Positions 42,271 through 51,163 of a stretch of 64,000 bases of DNA are shown piece after piece (position 1 is the first letter of the stretch; each line of letters opens with the position of its first letter). Made by a program: the position numbers and the translations under genes. Under the pieces are notes generated by a model. That model did no database searches and was not told the origin of the DNA. It saw only the letters and a program-made list of their open reading frames with translations. The stretch is from Limnobacter alexandrii (GTDB taxonomy: Bacteria; Pseudomonadota; Gammaproteobacteria; Burkholderiales; Burkholderiaceae_B): assembly GCF_005871185.1 (NCBI RefSeq), contig NZ_SWKN01000010.1:186001-250000 (forward strand). Reading direction: 5' to 3'.

Positions 42271-43863
42271 CTAAGCACAGGCTACCGAGCCATCTGAGCG
42301 TGGATCCGCAGCGCCTTCCATCATGCCATTGGGGTGGCGCACCACTGCACCCGCATGGCCCATGGTGTCGCTGAAGGCTTCCGGCAACACTTCCAGCACG
42401 TGGCCTGCGTCGCGTAGTTGCATGACCAGCTTTTCATCAAACCGGCTTTCTAGTTTAAGGGTGGTGCTTTGCTCTCCCCATGTGCGGCCCAGCAACCAGC
42501 GCGGTGCTGTCACCGCAGTTTGCAATGGTTGATTAAACATGGCGTAACGGCTAAACACTGCGGCCTGGGTTTGTGGCTGGCCTTCGCCACCCATGGTGCC
42601 GTACACCATGCTACGGCCGTCTTTAAAACGTGCCATGGCCGGGTTTAGCGTGTGGAAAGGTTTGCGGCCGGGCTCAAGCCTGTGAAGCGCATCTTCTTTC
42701 AATGAAAAACTGATGCCCCGGTTTTGCCACATCACGCCGGTGGATGGGCACACCACGCCCGAACCAAATTCCCAGAACACGCTTTGAATGAAACTTGCGG
42801 TGCGGCCTTCGCTGTCGATACAACCCATCCAGATGGTGTCGCCTTGCCAGGGGTCTTGCGGCCAGGACAGCGCCTGTTTCATGTCAATTTTCTTCGCACG
42901 TTCTGCCAAGGCTTCATGAGTCAGAAAATCGCTGGGGTTCACGGTCATGTAGGCCGGGTCGGTGCAATAACGATCGCGCACCAGAAAGGCTTGCTTGGTG
43001 CTTTCCACCATGCCGTGCAAGTAATCAAAACCTTCAGCTTGCTGCACACCCAGCGTGTCGAACATGCCCAAAATCATCAACGAGGCCATGCCCTGCGTGG
43101 GCGGCGTCATGTTGTAAATCGTGCTGTTATTCAGCTCGGTTTGCAGGGGCGTAACAAACTGCGCATGATGATTGTTCAAATCAGCAAGGCTGATGGGGCT
43201 GCCCACGCGTGCCAAATCGTCGGCCATGGCTTGCGCAAGTTCACCCCGGTAAAAATCATCCAGACCAACCTGGCCCATGCGCGCCAGTGTGTCGCCCAAT
43301 GTTTTTTGTTTCAACACACTGCCCTCGGCTGGCACTTGGCCGTTGCTCAGCAAATGTTCAGCGAATCCAGGTACTGTTGAAAGCTCATCGAACTTCACGC
43401 GGGTTAAACGTTCCTGGCTGCTGCTCACAGCCACCCCTTCACGGGCGTGAACAACCGCATCATTGAGCAAGCGGTTTAAGGGCAGTTTGCCGCCCCATTG
43501 CTCGGCCACTTCCTGCGCCTTGATCCAGCCACCCACGGTACCGGCAGCAGTGAGCGCAGCCAGTGGACCTCGGTTTGGAATGGCATCAAACCCTTGTTCG
43601 GTGTAGAAGGCACGCGTGGCTTTTGCTGCGGCTTTGCCACAGGCATCAATGCCAATGGGTGCTTTGCCCGGTTCGCTCAGCAACCAGAAGCCATCGCCTC
43701 CAATTGAATTCATGTGTGGGTACACCACAGCAATTGCCGCTGCCGCTGCAATCATGGCTTCGGCGGCATTGCCACCTTCTTTCAATACATCGCGGCCAGC
43801 CTGTGCGGCCAAATGGTGGGGGGCTACAAATACACCACCGAGAGCGCGTTTGGTGTGGATCAT
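42271..43863 (-). CDS. Gamma-glutamyltransferase-family amidohydrolase, cytoplasmic
   Basis: 530 residues from ATG 43863, set by the AAAGGAG ribosome site. The family hallmark GGNAAEAMIAAAAA (about 30-43) and the autocleavage region DTIWMGCIDSEG with candidate nucleophile Thr343 are present; later GGEGQPQTQ corresponds to the substrate loop. Without a signal peptide it is cytoplasmic, like HpxW-type oxamate amidohydrolases and other GGT-like amidases rather than periplasmic GGT. It is the last gene of the TRAP-TauE operon, 20 bases after tauE. Confidence 0.85.
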   Translation of the reverse strand: MIHTKRALGGVFVAPHHLAAQAGRDVLKEGGNAAEAMIAAAAAIAVVYPHMNSIGGDGFWLLSEPGKAPIGIDACGKAAAKATRAFYTEQGFDAIPNRGPLAALTAAGTVGGWIKAQEVAEQWGGKLPLNRLLNDAVVHAREGVAVSSSQERLTRVKFDELSTVPGFAEHLLSNGQVPAEGSVLKQKTLGDTLARMGQVGLDDFYRGELAQAMADDLARVGSPISLADLNNHHAQFVTPLQTELNNSTIYNMTPPTQGMASLMILGMFDTLGVQQAEGFDYLHGMVESTKQAFLVRDRYCTDPAYMTVNPSDFLTHEALAERAKKIDMKQALSWPQDPWQGDTIWMGCIDSEGRTASFIQSVFWEFGSGVVCPSTGVMWQNRGISFSLKEDALHRLEPGRKPFHTLNPAMARFKDGRSMVYGTMGGEGQPQTQAAVFSRYAMFNQPLQTAVTAPRWLLGRTWGEQSTTLKLESRFDEKLVMQLRDAGHVLEVLPEAFSDTMGHAGAVVRHPNGMMEGAADPRSDGSVACA

Positions 43864-43883
43864 TTTTTTAACTCCTTTGTTGT

Positions 43884-44720
43884 TCAGACCAACACGCCGT
43901 GAAACATACGCACGGCGGTGATGAACAGAAAAAATGCAAATGCCAGTTTCAGGCGGGCAGCAGTGGTGGCATTGGCCATGCGTGCACCCACCGGGGCCAT
44001 CCACATGGTCATGGGTACAATCAGTGCAAAGCCAATCAAATTGATATAACCAATGGTCAATGGTGGCGTATTTTCAACGTTCCAGCCATTGAGTAAAAAC
44101 CCGATTGCGCCGGGAATGCTGATGACCATACCAATGGCCGCAGCCGTACCCACAGCCCTGTGCATGGGTACATTGAATGCATTCAGAATGGGCACGCTCA
44201 GGGTGCCGCCACCAATGCCCATCAGGGTTGAAAAACCACCGATGAATGTACCCATGATTTGCTTCACAGGGCTGCCCGGCAAATTTTCCGCAACTGGTTT
44301 TGCCTTGCTGCGAAATGCCATGTTGGCTGCCACCAAAAGTGCAATGCTTGCAAACACAATTGACAACACATCGCCTGACACATAACCACTTGCAAAACTG
44401 CCAATGATCACGCCGATGAACAATGGCAGTACCAGGCTTTTGAACAGCGGTTCATCCAGATTGCCCTTGGCTTTGTGACTTTTTGCCGAGATGAACGAGG
44501 TGGGAATGATGGTCGCCAGCGAAGTACCCACGGCCACATGCATTTTCACGCTTTCATCCACACCCAGCAGTGTGAACAGGTGGTACAACACCGGCACAAT
44601 CACGATACCGCCACCCACGCCCAACAGGCCTGCCAGCAGGCCCGCAATGGTTCCCGTGATGGCGAGCGCCACCACCAGCCCTGCCAGCCAAGGCAGGGAG
44701 TATCCACTCAATAATTCCAT
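43884..44720 (-). CDS. TauE/SafE-family membrane exporter
   Basis: 278 residues with eight or so helices and the two family repeats, AGLLAGLLGVGGGIVIVPVLY and TLMGIGGGTLSVPILNAFNV. TauE/SafE proteins export sulfite, sulfoacetate or related anions. It lies 27 bases after the TRAP large subunit and 20 bases before the GGT-like gene in one operon, suggesting removal of a by-product of whatever the TRAP system imports. Confidence 0.88.
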   Translation of the reverse strand: MELLSGYSLPWLAGLVVALAITGTIAGLLAGLLGVGGGIVIVPVLYHLFTLLGVDESVKMHVAVGTSLATIIPTSFISAKSHKAKGNLDEPLFKSLVLPLFIGVIIGSFASGYVSGDVLSIVFASIALLVAANMAFRSKAKPVAENLPGSPVKQIMGTFIGGFSTLMGIGGGTLSVPILNAFNVPMHRAVGTAAAIGMVISIPGAIGFLLNGWNVENTPPLTIGYINLIGFALIVPMTMWMAPVGARMANATTAARLKLAFAFFLFITAVRMFHGVLV

Positions 44721-44747
44721 GAAAATTCCTTGCTATGTTTGTTTTGC

Positions 44748-46070
44748 CTACCAGCCAATCGCCTTGGGTAGCCAGGTTGCGACCGATGGGAAGATGAATA
44801 TAACCGCCACGGCCAAGGCCTGTAGTAACACAAAAGGTAAAACACCTATGTAAATATCGCGCGTAGTAATGCCTGGCGGTGTGACCCCCTTGAGAAAAAA
44901 CAGCGCCCAACCAAACGGTGGTGTCAGGAACGACATCTGCAAGTTCATGGCGATCAAAATTGCAAGCCAAACCATATCGGTGCCGTAACCAATGAACACT
45001 GGCAAAAACATGGGCAGGGCGATGTAGGAAATTTCAATCCACTCCAGGAAGAATCCGAGCACAAAGAGCAAGCCCATCAGGAACAGCAGGGCACCCATTT
45101 CGCCACCAGGGATGATGTCGAACAGGCTGTGCACCATGTCTTCGCCACCCAGGCCACGAAATGCCAGGGCGAAGGGCTGTGCGCACAGCAAGATGAAGTA
45201 CACCATCGCGGAAATGGTCAAGGTGCCGTGCATGGTGTCCTTGAGCAGTTGCCAGTTCATGCGGCCAAAACCCATGGCTATCAGCAGTGCGCCCAGTGCA
45301 CCCATGGAAGCTGCTTCTGTGGGGGCTGCAACGCCACCGACGATAGAACCCAATACCGCAAACACCAACAGCACTGGCGGCAATACATCCCGAATCAGTT
45401 TTTTGCGCAGTTCGGCCTTGTTGATTTTCTGACGTTCTTCAAGCGGAACTGCGGGCACCAGTTTGGGCATGAACATGCCCAGCAAAATAAGGTAGGCGCA
45501 ATAAATACCCGCCAACACCAAACCGGGAATGAGTGCTGCAGCGAACAGTGTGCCAACCGATTCACCCATGATGTCTGACAACAAAATGAGCACCAGGCTG
45601 GGGGGAATGATTTGTCCCAGGGTGCCCGATGCGCAAATGGTTCCGCAGGCCACGCTGGGCGCATAACCCCGTTTCATCAAGGTAGGCAGTGTGAGCAGGC
45701 CCACTGTCACCACGGTTGCACCCACAATGCCTGTGGAAGCACCCATAAGCACGCCCACAAGCACAATGGCCAAGCCCATACCGCCTTTCAGACCGCCCAT
45801 GGCGGTGCCGATGGTGTCAAGCATGTCTTCCGCCACGCGGCTTTTTTCCAGCATCACGCCCATGAACACAAATAGCGGAATGGCAAGCAGGGTGTAGTTG
45901 CTGACCACACCGTACAGGCGCGCAGGCATGAGATTGAACAGCATGGGGCCAAAGCCGATATAACCAGCCACAAAGCCGGAAACTGCCAAAGCGATGGCCA
46001 CTGGAATGCCGATGATCATCAGGCCCAGGAAGCCGGCAATCATCCCAAGCACAATCCATTCGTTTTCCAT
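44748..46070 (-). CDS. dctM: TRAP transporter large permease (DctM)
   Basis: 440 residues with about twelve helices, the GLMIIGIPVAIALAVSG entry and the long central GASTGIVGATVVTVGLLTLP region typical of DctM. It shares one base with the DctQ stop (TGATG). It forms the ion-coupled channel of the transporter. The substrate is not evident from sequence. Confidence 0.95.
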   Translation of the reverse strand: MENEWIVLGMIAGFLGLMIIGIPVAIALAVSGFVAGYIGFGPMLFNLMPARLYGVVSNYTLLAIPLFVFMGVMLEKSRVAEDMLDTIGTAMGGLKGGMGLAIVLVGVLMGASTGIVGATVVTVGLLTLPTLMKRGYAPSVACGTICASGTLGQIIPPSLVLILLSDIMGESVGTLFAAALIPGLVLAGIYCAYLILLGMFMPKLVPAVPLEERQKINKAELRKKLIRDVLPPVLLVFAVLGSIVGGVAAPTEAASMGALGALLIAMGFGRMNWQLLKDTMHGTLTISAMVYFILLCAQPFALAFRGLGGEDMVHSLFDIIPGGEMGALLFLMGLLFVLGFFLEWIEISYIALPMFLPVFIGYGTDMVWLAILIAMNLQMSFLTPPFGWALFFLKGVTPPGITTRDIYIGVLPFVLLQALAVAVIFIFPSVATWLPKAIGW

Positions 46071-46573
46071 CAGGCCACCTTCGCTTCTTTGATTTGCACA
46101 ACAGCCTGCAAAAGATTGGCGATGCCTTGAATCATCAACAGGCCAAAGCCCAAAGGCAGAAACAGCTTCAGCAGGTATCGATAGGGCAGGCCACCGGGGT
46201 CGGGCGAGCCTTCCAGCATCTCGTACGACTGCATGACATAGGGCACAGACAAATACACGATCACCAACGCCACTGCGAATGTGAGCACCGCACTGGCCAA
46301 ATCAATCCAGCCTTTGCCCAGCGGGCCAAACCGTTCATACACAAAATCGACTCGCACGTCGGCTTTGTGTTTCATGGCGTAGGCCAGGCCAAACAGGGCG
46401 ATGGGAGAAATCAAATGCCATTCAAGTTCCTGAAGGGCCACAGGACCAATTGAGAACAGATAACGAAGAATGACGTTGGCGGCGACGAGTACAACGAGGG
46501 CAAGCACGCACAGGCGTGCAAGCCCCCCAATCAACTCGACAAACGCTTCGAGTTTGGGGATGGCTTGCTTCAT
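46070..46573 (-). CDS. dctQ: TRAP transporter small permease (DctQ)
   Basis: 167 residues, four helices, with the family's ALQELEWHLISPIALFGLAY motif in the middle. It lies 16 bases after dctP and shares a base with dctM. It completes a three-component TRAP system. Confidence 0.93.
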   Translation of the reverse strand: MKQAIPKLEAFVELIGGLARLCVLALVVLVAANVILRYLFSIGPVALQELEWHLISPIALFGLAYAMKHKADVRVDFVYERFGPLGKGWIDLASAVLTFAVALVIVYLSVPYVMQSYEMLEGSPDPGGLPYRYLLKLFLPLGFGLLMIQGIANLLQAVVQIKEAKVA

Positions 46574-46589
46574 GACAACAACCGCTTCT

Positions 46590-47681
46590 TTAAAGGTTCA
46601 GGAAAGTTTTCTCGCTGAGCGCAGCCCAGGATTCATGTTTCTTTTTGAACGCCATGAATGAGGTGTGCACCTTTTTCGCCAAGGGATCGGAGGCCGCCAC
46701 GCTTTCCAGCGTGTCCATGGTGGCCTCTTTCAGCTTGTCCACAATCGGTTTGGGCAGTGCTTGCGCTTTCACGCCCTGGTTCTTCACCAGGTCTTCGAGC
46801 GCCTCTGCATTCACAGATTCCGACCAGGCCAGGCTTTCCATGACACTGGCTTGCGCAGCCATTTGCACCATCATTTGCAGATCTTTGGGCAGCTTGTCCC
46901 AGGCTTTTTTGTTGATCAAAAGTTCTGTTACGTTGGTGGGTTCATGCCAACCGGTGGTGTAGTAAAACTTGGCGGCTTTGTGCAAGCCCAGTCGGCGATC
47001 CTGGAAAGGACCAACAAATTCAGCAGCGTCAATGACACCGCGCTCCAGTGCTGGAAAAATTTCACCACCGGGCAACAGGCGAACATTCACGCCCAATTCG
47101 CTGTACACCTTTCCAGCCAGGCCAGGAATGCGCATTTTCAAACCATTCAAATCGCCAACCGTTTCAACAGGTTTGCGAAACCAGCCTGTCATTTGTACGC
47201 CCGTGTTGCCCATGGGCATGGCAGTCAAACCAAAGGGTGCATACACCTCTTGCCACAACTTCATACCGTCACCGTGATACAGCCAGGCCATCATGCCTTG
47301 CGTATTCATGCCGAACGGCACGGTGGTGAAGTACTGTGCTGCGGGTGCTTTGCCCGACCAGAAGTAGGCATTGGCCGCGTTCATTTCCACGGTGCCTGCT
47401 GATACTGCATCAAAGCCTTCGAGAGCAGGAATCAGTTCGCCGGCGGCGAAATGTTGAATTTTCAGGCGACCACCCGACATGGTTTCCACCTTCTTGCAAA
47501 AGTCGGTGGGGCTTCCGGGGCCAGCCACGTAAAAAGGTGAGCCGGGCGGGTAAGCGTTGGTCATCTTCATGGTGACCTTGGCATTTTGTGCATTTGCAAT
47601 ACCGGGTACAGCCAAGGCTGCGCCACCTGCTGCTGCGGTGGCAGCACCTGAAATAAACTTGCGACGATTAATTGAGGTCAT
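46590..47681 (-). CDS. dctP: TRAP transporter substrate-binding protein (DctP), Tat-exported
   Basis: 363 residues from ATG 47681, with AGGAG upstream. The N-terminus NRRKFISGAATAAAGGAALAVPGIANA is a twin-arginine signal, so the protein folds before export. The mature part has the DctP pattern (MKMTNAYPPGSPFYVAGPGS; MRIPGLAGKVYSELGVNVRLL with the ligand Arg, and GVIDAAEFVGPFQD). Subfamily members bind varied organic acids. It heads a five-gene operon, dctP-dctQ-dctM-tauE-ggt-like. Confidence 0.93.
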   Translation of the reverse strand: MTSINRRKFISGAATAAAGGAALAVPGIANAQNAKVTMKMTNAYPPGSPFYVAGPGSPTDFCKKVETMSGGRLKIQHFAAGELIPALEGFDAVSAGTVEMNAANAYFWSGKAPAAQYFTTVPFGMNTQGMMAWLYHGDGMKLWQEVYAPFGLTAMPMGNTGVQMTGWFRKPVETVGDLNGLKMRIPGLAGKVYSELGVNVRLLPGGEIFPALERGVIDAAEFVGPFQDRRLGLHKAAKFYYTTGWHEPTNVTELLINKKAWDKLPKDLQMMVQMAAQASVMESLAWSESVNAEALEDLVKNQGVKAQALPKPIVDKLKEATMDTLESVAASDPLAKKVHTSFMAFKKKHESWAALSEKTFLNL

Positions 47682-48045
47682 GGAACACACTCCTGCTGCT
47701 TGGAAAACAAAGGGTTCGCCGACCGCACAAATGACGATCGGTCATAAACCTTCTTTAGCGAAAGGTGTGCCAGCTATGATTTATTGTAGGTTATTGAAAA
47801 TAATGACTATTTTAAGTTTAAGGGTTTACCCTTTGTTGCGACTTTGCACCCCACAATGAAGCATGCAGACTGCTGAAGCAGATGCCATTTGTATACCTTT
47901 TGTTTACTTTTGACGTCAAATCGATCTCAATTGATGCATTGAAAAAATCAATCGGAATCAGATGGATTTGAAAACGGGCACTTTGGTGTCGAATGTATTC
48001 ATGCACCCAAAATGTGGCGCTGCACCACAACGGGGCTGCGTATTT
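47682..48045. promoter_or_regulatory. Regulatory region before the TRAP operon, with two dyads
   Basis: No coding sequence is supported. A dyad AAGGGT (47820-47825) / ACCCTT (47828-47833) with a two-base spacer lies about 140 bases before the dctP start, and GACCG (47721-47725) / CGGTC (47739-47743) is closer in. Either could serve the adjacent Lrp/AsnC regulator or another factor; no terminator for the Lrp gene is apparent. Confidence 0.4.
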
Positions 48046-48492
48046 TTACAAACGAGCGCCACCGCGCCGGTGCTTGACACGCTTCAACAGGTTTTTGCAT
48101 TCCACTGAAATAATGTCGGGCTGACCGAACAGATACTTCTGTGCAAATGCCAAAAAACTCTCTTGTGTGTCAGTCAATGTGTGAATGTGCAGGCTTTGTA
48201 AATCCGACATGATGTACAGGCTTGCCACCTCCGGTTGAGCGGCCAATTCATTGGCCACAGCCTCAATGACATGGCTTTTCACCTTCAGGTCTACGAAAGT
48301 GCTGGTGACCTTGCCCAGTTTCTCGGGGTTCACCACGGCAGTGAATTGCTCCACCGTGCCTTCCTCCAGCAAGGCTTGCACGCGGGCACGGGCATGGGCG
48401 CGTGAGCAGCCCAGTTGACGTGCAATGTCAGCGAAAGACAAACGTGAATCTTTGATTAAAAGGCCAAGCAGGGCAGCATCAAGTTCATTCAT
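48046..48492 (-). CDS. Lrp/AsnC-family transcriptional regulator
   Basis: 148 residues. An AsnC-type helix-turn-helix (LDAALLGLLIKDSRLSFADI; RQLGCSRAHARARVQALLEEG) is followed by a RAM-like ligand domain (KVTSTFVDLKVKSHVIEAVA; PEVASLYIMSDLQSLHIHTL). It is upstream of and in the same direction as the TRAP operon, separated by 364 bases, so it may regulate it. The effector is probably an amino acid or similar small compound, by family. Confidence 0.9.
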   Translation of the reverse strand: MNELDAALLGLLIKDSRLSFADIARQLGCSRAHARARVQALLEEGTVEQFTAVVNPEKLGKVTSTFVDLKVKSHVIEAVANELAAQPEVASLYIMSDLQSLHIHTLTDTQESFLAFAQKYLFGQPDIISVECKNLLKRVKHRRGGARL

Positions 48493-48555
48493 GGCAAATT
48501 CCGGTGTGGGTTTGCCGTGAAAGATGCAAAAGCTGTACCTGGCTTGTCAGTTGGT

Positions 48556-49416
48556 TCAGCGAAGCAGGAGTGCTGGCACTTTTGTTGCCCTCAGCATGTC
48601 TTCAGTTTTGCTGCCGAAGAACAGCTTGCGCAAAGGCGAGTGCGTGTAAGCGCCCATCACCAGCATGTCGGCCTGATGAATTTCCAGCCCTTGAATCATT
48701 TGCGTGACTACATCGCCCTGAACATGATTGAACTCGGTCGGTACACCAGATTCACTCAGTGACAGCGCGGCTTCCTCAAGCAGTTTGATCCCGCTGTTGT
48801 TCTTCTCCCCACACATCAGCAGGGTACCTTTCATGCCTTTGAACAATCGGCTTTGAAGCACGGTTTCAACGCCACGTTTGCTCACAGCGCTGCCATCAAA
48901 TGCAAACAAAAAACGCTGTGGAACAGTGAACTTCTCGTGCACACCCAGAACAGGGCGATCCAGAGCCCGCACGGCCGCTTCAAATGTACGCCCGATGTCA
49001 CGGTTGGACGCCACCGAGGTTTCTCCCCGTCTGCCAATAATGGCAATTCGAGTGTTGTTCTGCATTTCAAGCAGGCAGTCCACCAGTGTGCCGTGGCGTA
49101 TGCGTGAATCTGCCTGAAGCACGCCGTCTTCAATTGCGCGTTCACGCAGGCCGTTCAAAAACAGGCGGCCTTGGGTTTTTGCAACTTTGGTTTTTTCACT
49201 GTCGCTCATCAACAGTTTGTTCAGCAGGTTTTCCTGGGCATCAAAACCAATCGCGCCACTGTGGTCTTCGCCTGAACCCTGCTCCAGGTGTCGGTCAATC
49301 ACATGCAAAAACTCGACAGGCGCCTTGATTTGCCGGGATACCCAGGCCGCACAATCGGCCACTGCTATTGAGTATTGGGAGCGATCCACACAGGCTACAA
49401 TTTTACGTTCGTCCAT
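48556..49416 (-). CDS. Tandem universal stress protein (UspA x2)
   Basis: 286 residues with two Usp repeats: 1-150 (KIVACVDRSQYSIAVADCAA; RIAIIGRRGETS) and 155-286 (RFLFAFDGSAVSKRGVETVL; ADMLVMGAYTHSPLRKLFFG). The second has the GxHxxxxxxxxGS-like nucleotide motif (MGAYTHSPLRKLFFGS). It follows the SulP gene by 11 bases, probably co-transcribed with it. Confidence 0.93.
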   Translation of the reverse strand: MDERKIVACVDRSQYSIAVADCAAWVSRQIKAPVEFLHVIDRHLEQGSGEDHSGAIGFDAQENLLNKLLMSDSEKTKVAKTQGRLFLNGLRERAIEDGVLQADSRIRHGTLVDCLLEMQNNTRIAIIGRRGETSVASNRDIGRTFEAAVRALDRPVLGVHEKFTVPQRFLFAFDGSAVSKRGVETVLQSRLFKGMKGTLLMCGEKNNSGIKLLEEAALSLSESGVPTEFNHVQGDVVTQMIQGLEIHQADMLVMGAYTHSPLRKLFFGSKTEDMLRATKVPALLLR

Positions 49417-49427
49417 GTTGAATCTCC

Positions 49428-50906
49428 TTAATGGGCTGCCATGCGTTCAAGCGCATCGTCTTTGTCATGAATGGCGAATTTGTCCACCAAGGTGCGGCTG
49501 GCCTCGTTCATGCCGATTACCTCCACTTCGGTGCCTTCGCGCTTGAACTTGATCACAACTTTGTCCAGTGCGCTGACTGCGGTAATGTCCCAGAAGTGTG
49601 CGCGGCTTACATCGATCGTGACCTCATCAATGACTTCCTTGTAGTCGAAAGCATTGATAAAGGTTTCAGCGGAAGCAAAAAACACCTGGCCCGAAATAAT
49701 GTACGTCCGGTTTCGGCCCTCGTCTTGAGTACTCGATTGCACGCGCAGAATTCGCCCCACCTTGTTGGCGAAGAAAAATCCTGACAGCAATACACCCACC
49801 AAAACACCCTGCGCCAGGTCGTGCGTGCCGACGGTAACCGCAACTGTGGCCAGCATCACAATGCTCGAGCTTTTCGGGTGTTCACGCAGATTGCGGATAG
49901 AGGCCCAGTTGAAGGTGCCAATCGACACCATGATCATGACGGCCACCAAGGCTGCCATGGGGATCAAGGCCACATAGTCGCCGATGAATACCACCATGAT
50001 CAGCAAGAATACGCCAGCACACAGGGTGGACAAGCGACCTCGACCACCAGACTTCACATTGATCACGGACTGTCCAATCATGGCGCAACCGGCCATGCCG
50101 CCCAGAAAACCTGCTGCAATGTTCGATACACCTTGGCCCACACACTCGCGGTTTTTGTCGCTGGGTGTGTCGGTGAGGTCATCTACAATTTGCGCGGTCA
50201 TCATCGATTCCAGCAAACCCACCACAGCCAGAGTCAGTGAAAATGGAAATACAATTTTCAATGTTTCAAGTGTCCAAGGCACGTCGGGCAGCAGGAACAC
50301 TGGCAGCGAATCAGGCAGCTCACCCATGTCGCCCACGGTGCGAATGTCCAGCCCCACCGCAATACTGAATACGGTCAGTACAACGATGGCCACAAGTGGC
50401 GATGGAATTGCTTTGGTAAGGTAGGGCAGCAGGTAAATAATGCCCAAGCCCGCCGCCACCATGGCGTACACATGCCAGGTCACGTTGATCAGTTCAGGAA
50501 GCTGCGCCATGAAAATAAGAATGGCCAATGCATTCACAAACCCGGTGATCACAGATCGCGATACGAAGCGCATTAATTTGCCCAGTTGCAACACACCCGC
50601 CAGAATTTGCAAAACGCCTGTCAACAAGGTGGCCACCAGCAAATATTGCAATCCATAATCCTTCACCAAGGTCACCATGACCAGTGCCATGGCACCTGTT
50701 GCGGCAGAAATCATGCCGGGTCGTCCACCGGTAAAAGCGATCACGGTGGCGATACAAAATGAGGCATACAGTCCCACTTTGGGGTCAACGCCCGCAATGA
50801 TTGAAAAGGCGATTGCCTCAGGGATAAGCGCCAGCGCAACCACAAGGCCGGCCAAAAGATCATTTCGGACGTTGGATAACCAGTCCGTACGGAAATTCTT
50901 CATCAT
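49428..50906 (-). CDS. SulP-family anion transporter with STAS domain
   Basis: 492 residues. The membrane part starts [29 protein letters not shown], the SulP signature, and has twelve or so helices; a C-terminal STAS domain (about 385-480, [20 protein letters not shown]) follows. Family substrates are sulfate, bicarbonate or other anions. A start at the first of two adjacent ATGs is assumed; no clear ribosome site precedes it. It is followed directly by the Usp gene. Confidence 0.9.
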   Translation of the reverse strand: MMKNFRTDWLSNVRNDLLAGLVVALALIPEAIAFSIIAGVDPKVGLYASFCIATVIAFTGGRPGMISAATGAMALVMVTLVKDYGLQYLLVATLLTGVLQILAGVLQLGKLMRFVSRSVITGFVNALAILIFMAQLPELINVTWHVYAMVAAGLGIIYLLPYLTKAIPSPLVAIVVLTVFSIAVGLDIRTVGDMGELPDSLPVFLLPDVPWTLETLKIVFPFSLTLAVVGLLESMMTAQIVDDLTDTPSDKNRECVGQGVSNIAAGFLGGMAGCAMIGQSVINVKSGGRGRLSTLCAGVFLLIMVVFIGDYVALIPMAALVAVMIMVSIGTFNWASIRNLREHPKSSSIVMLATVAVTVGTHDLAQGVLVGVLLSGFFFANKVGRILRVQSSTQDEGRNRTYIISGQVFFASAETFINAFDYKEVIDEVTIDVSRAHFWDITAVSALDKVVIKFKREGTEVEVIGMNEASRTLVDKFAIHDKDDALERMAAH

Positions 50907-51163
50907 TTTTAATCAATCAAAATTTTGGAAAAGCAGTGGGTGTCCGGCAACTCGGGGAGGCCAGACCAATAGAAAGGACAACGATGAACTTGAATTTTTA
51001 CAAGGGTAGGGGCGGGGTTTGTTAACAGTGCAGGCGCGAAGGATACCTGTTAGCCAATGGGTGTGTCAAACCAGAACGCTCAGTTAATTGACTAAAAATT
51101 CATCAATTTTTGAAATGTGTTCTAATAAGGAGGTTCATGAAGTAAACAAATGGAGCAGTCACC
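50907..51163. promoter_or_regulatory. Divergent promoter region of SulP and the GNAT-nitrilase gene
   Basis: No gene is supported. Near the right end a strong AAGGAGG (51127-51133) is followed after three bases by a two-codon frame, ATG AAG TAA (51137-51145). A GGAG at 51153-51156 is the likely ribosome site of the gene starting at 51164. Confidence 0.45.
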
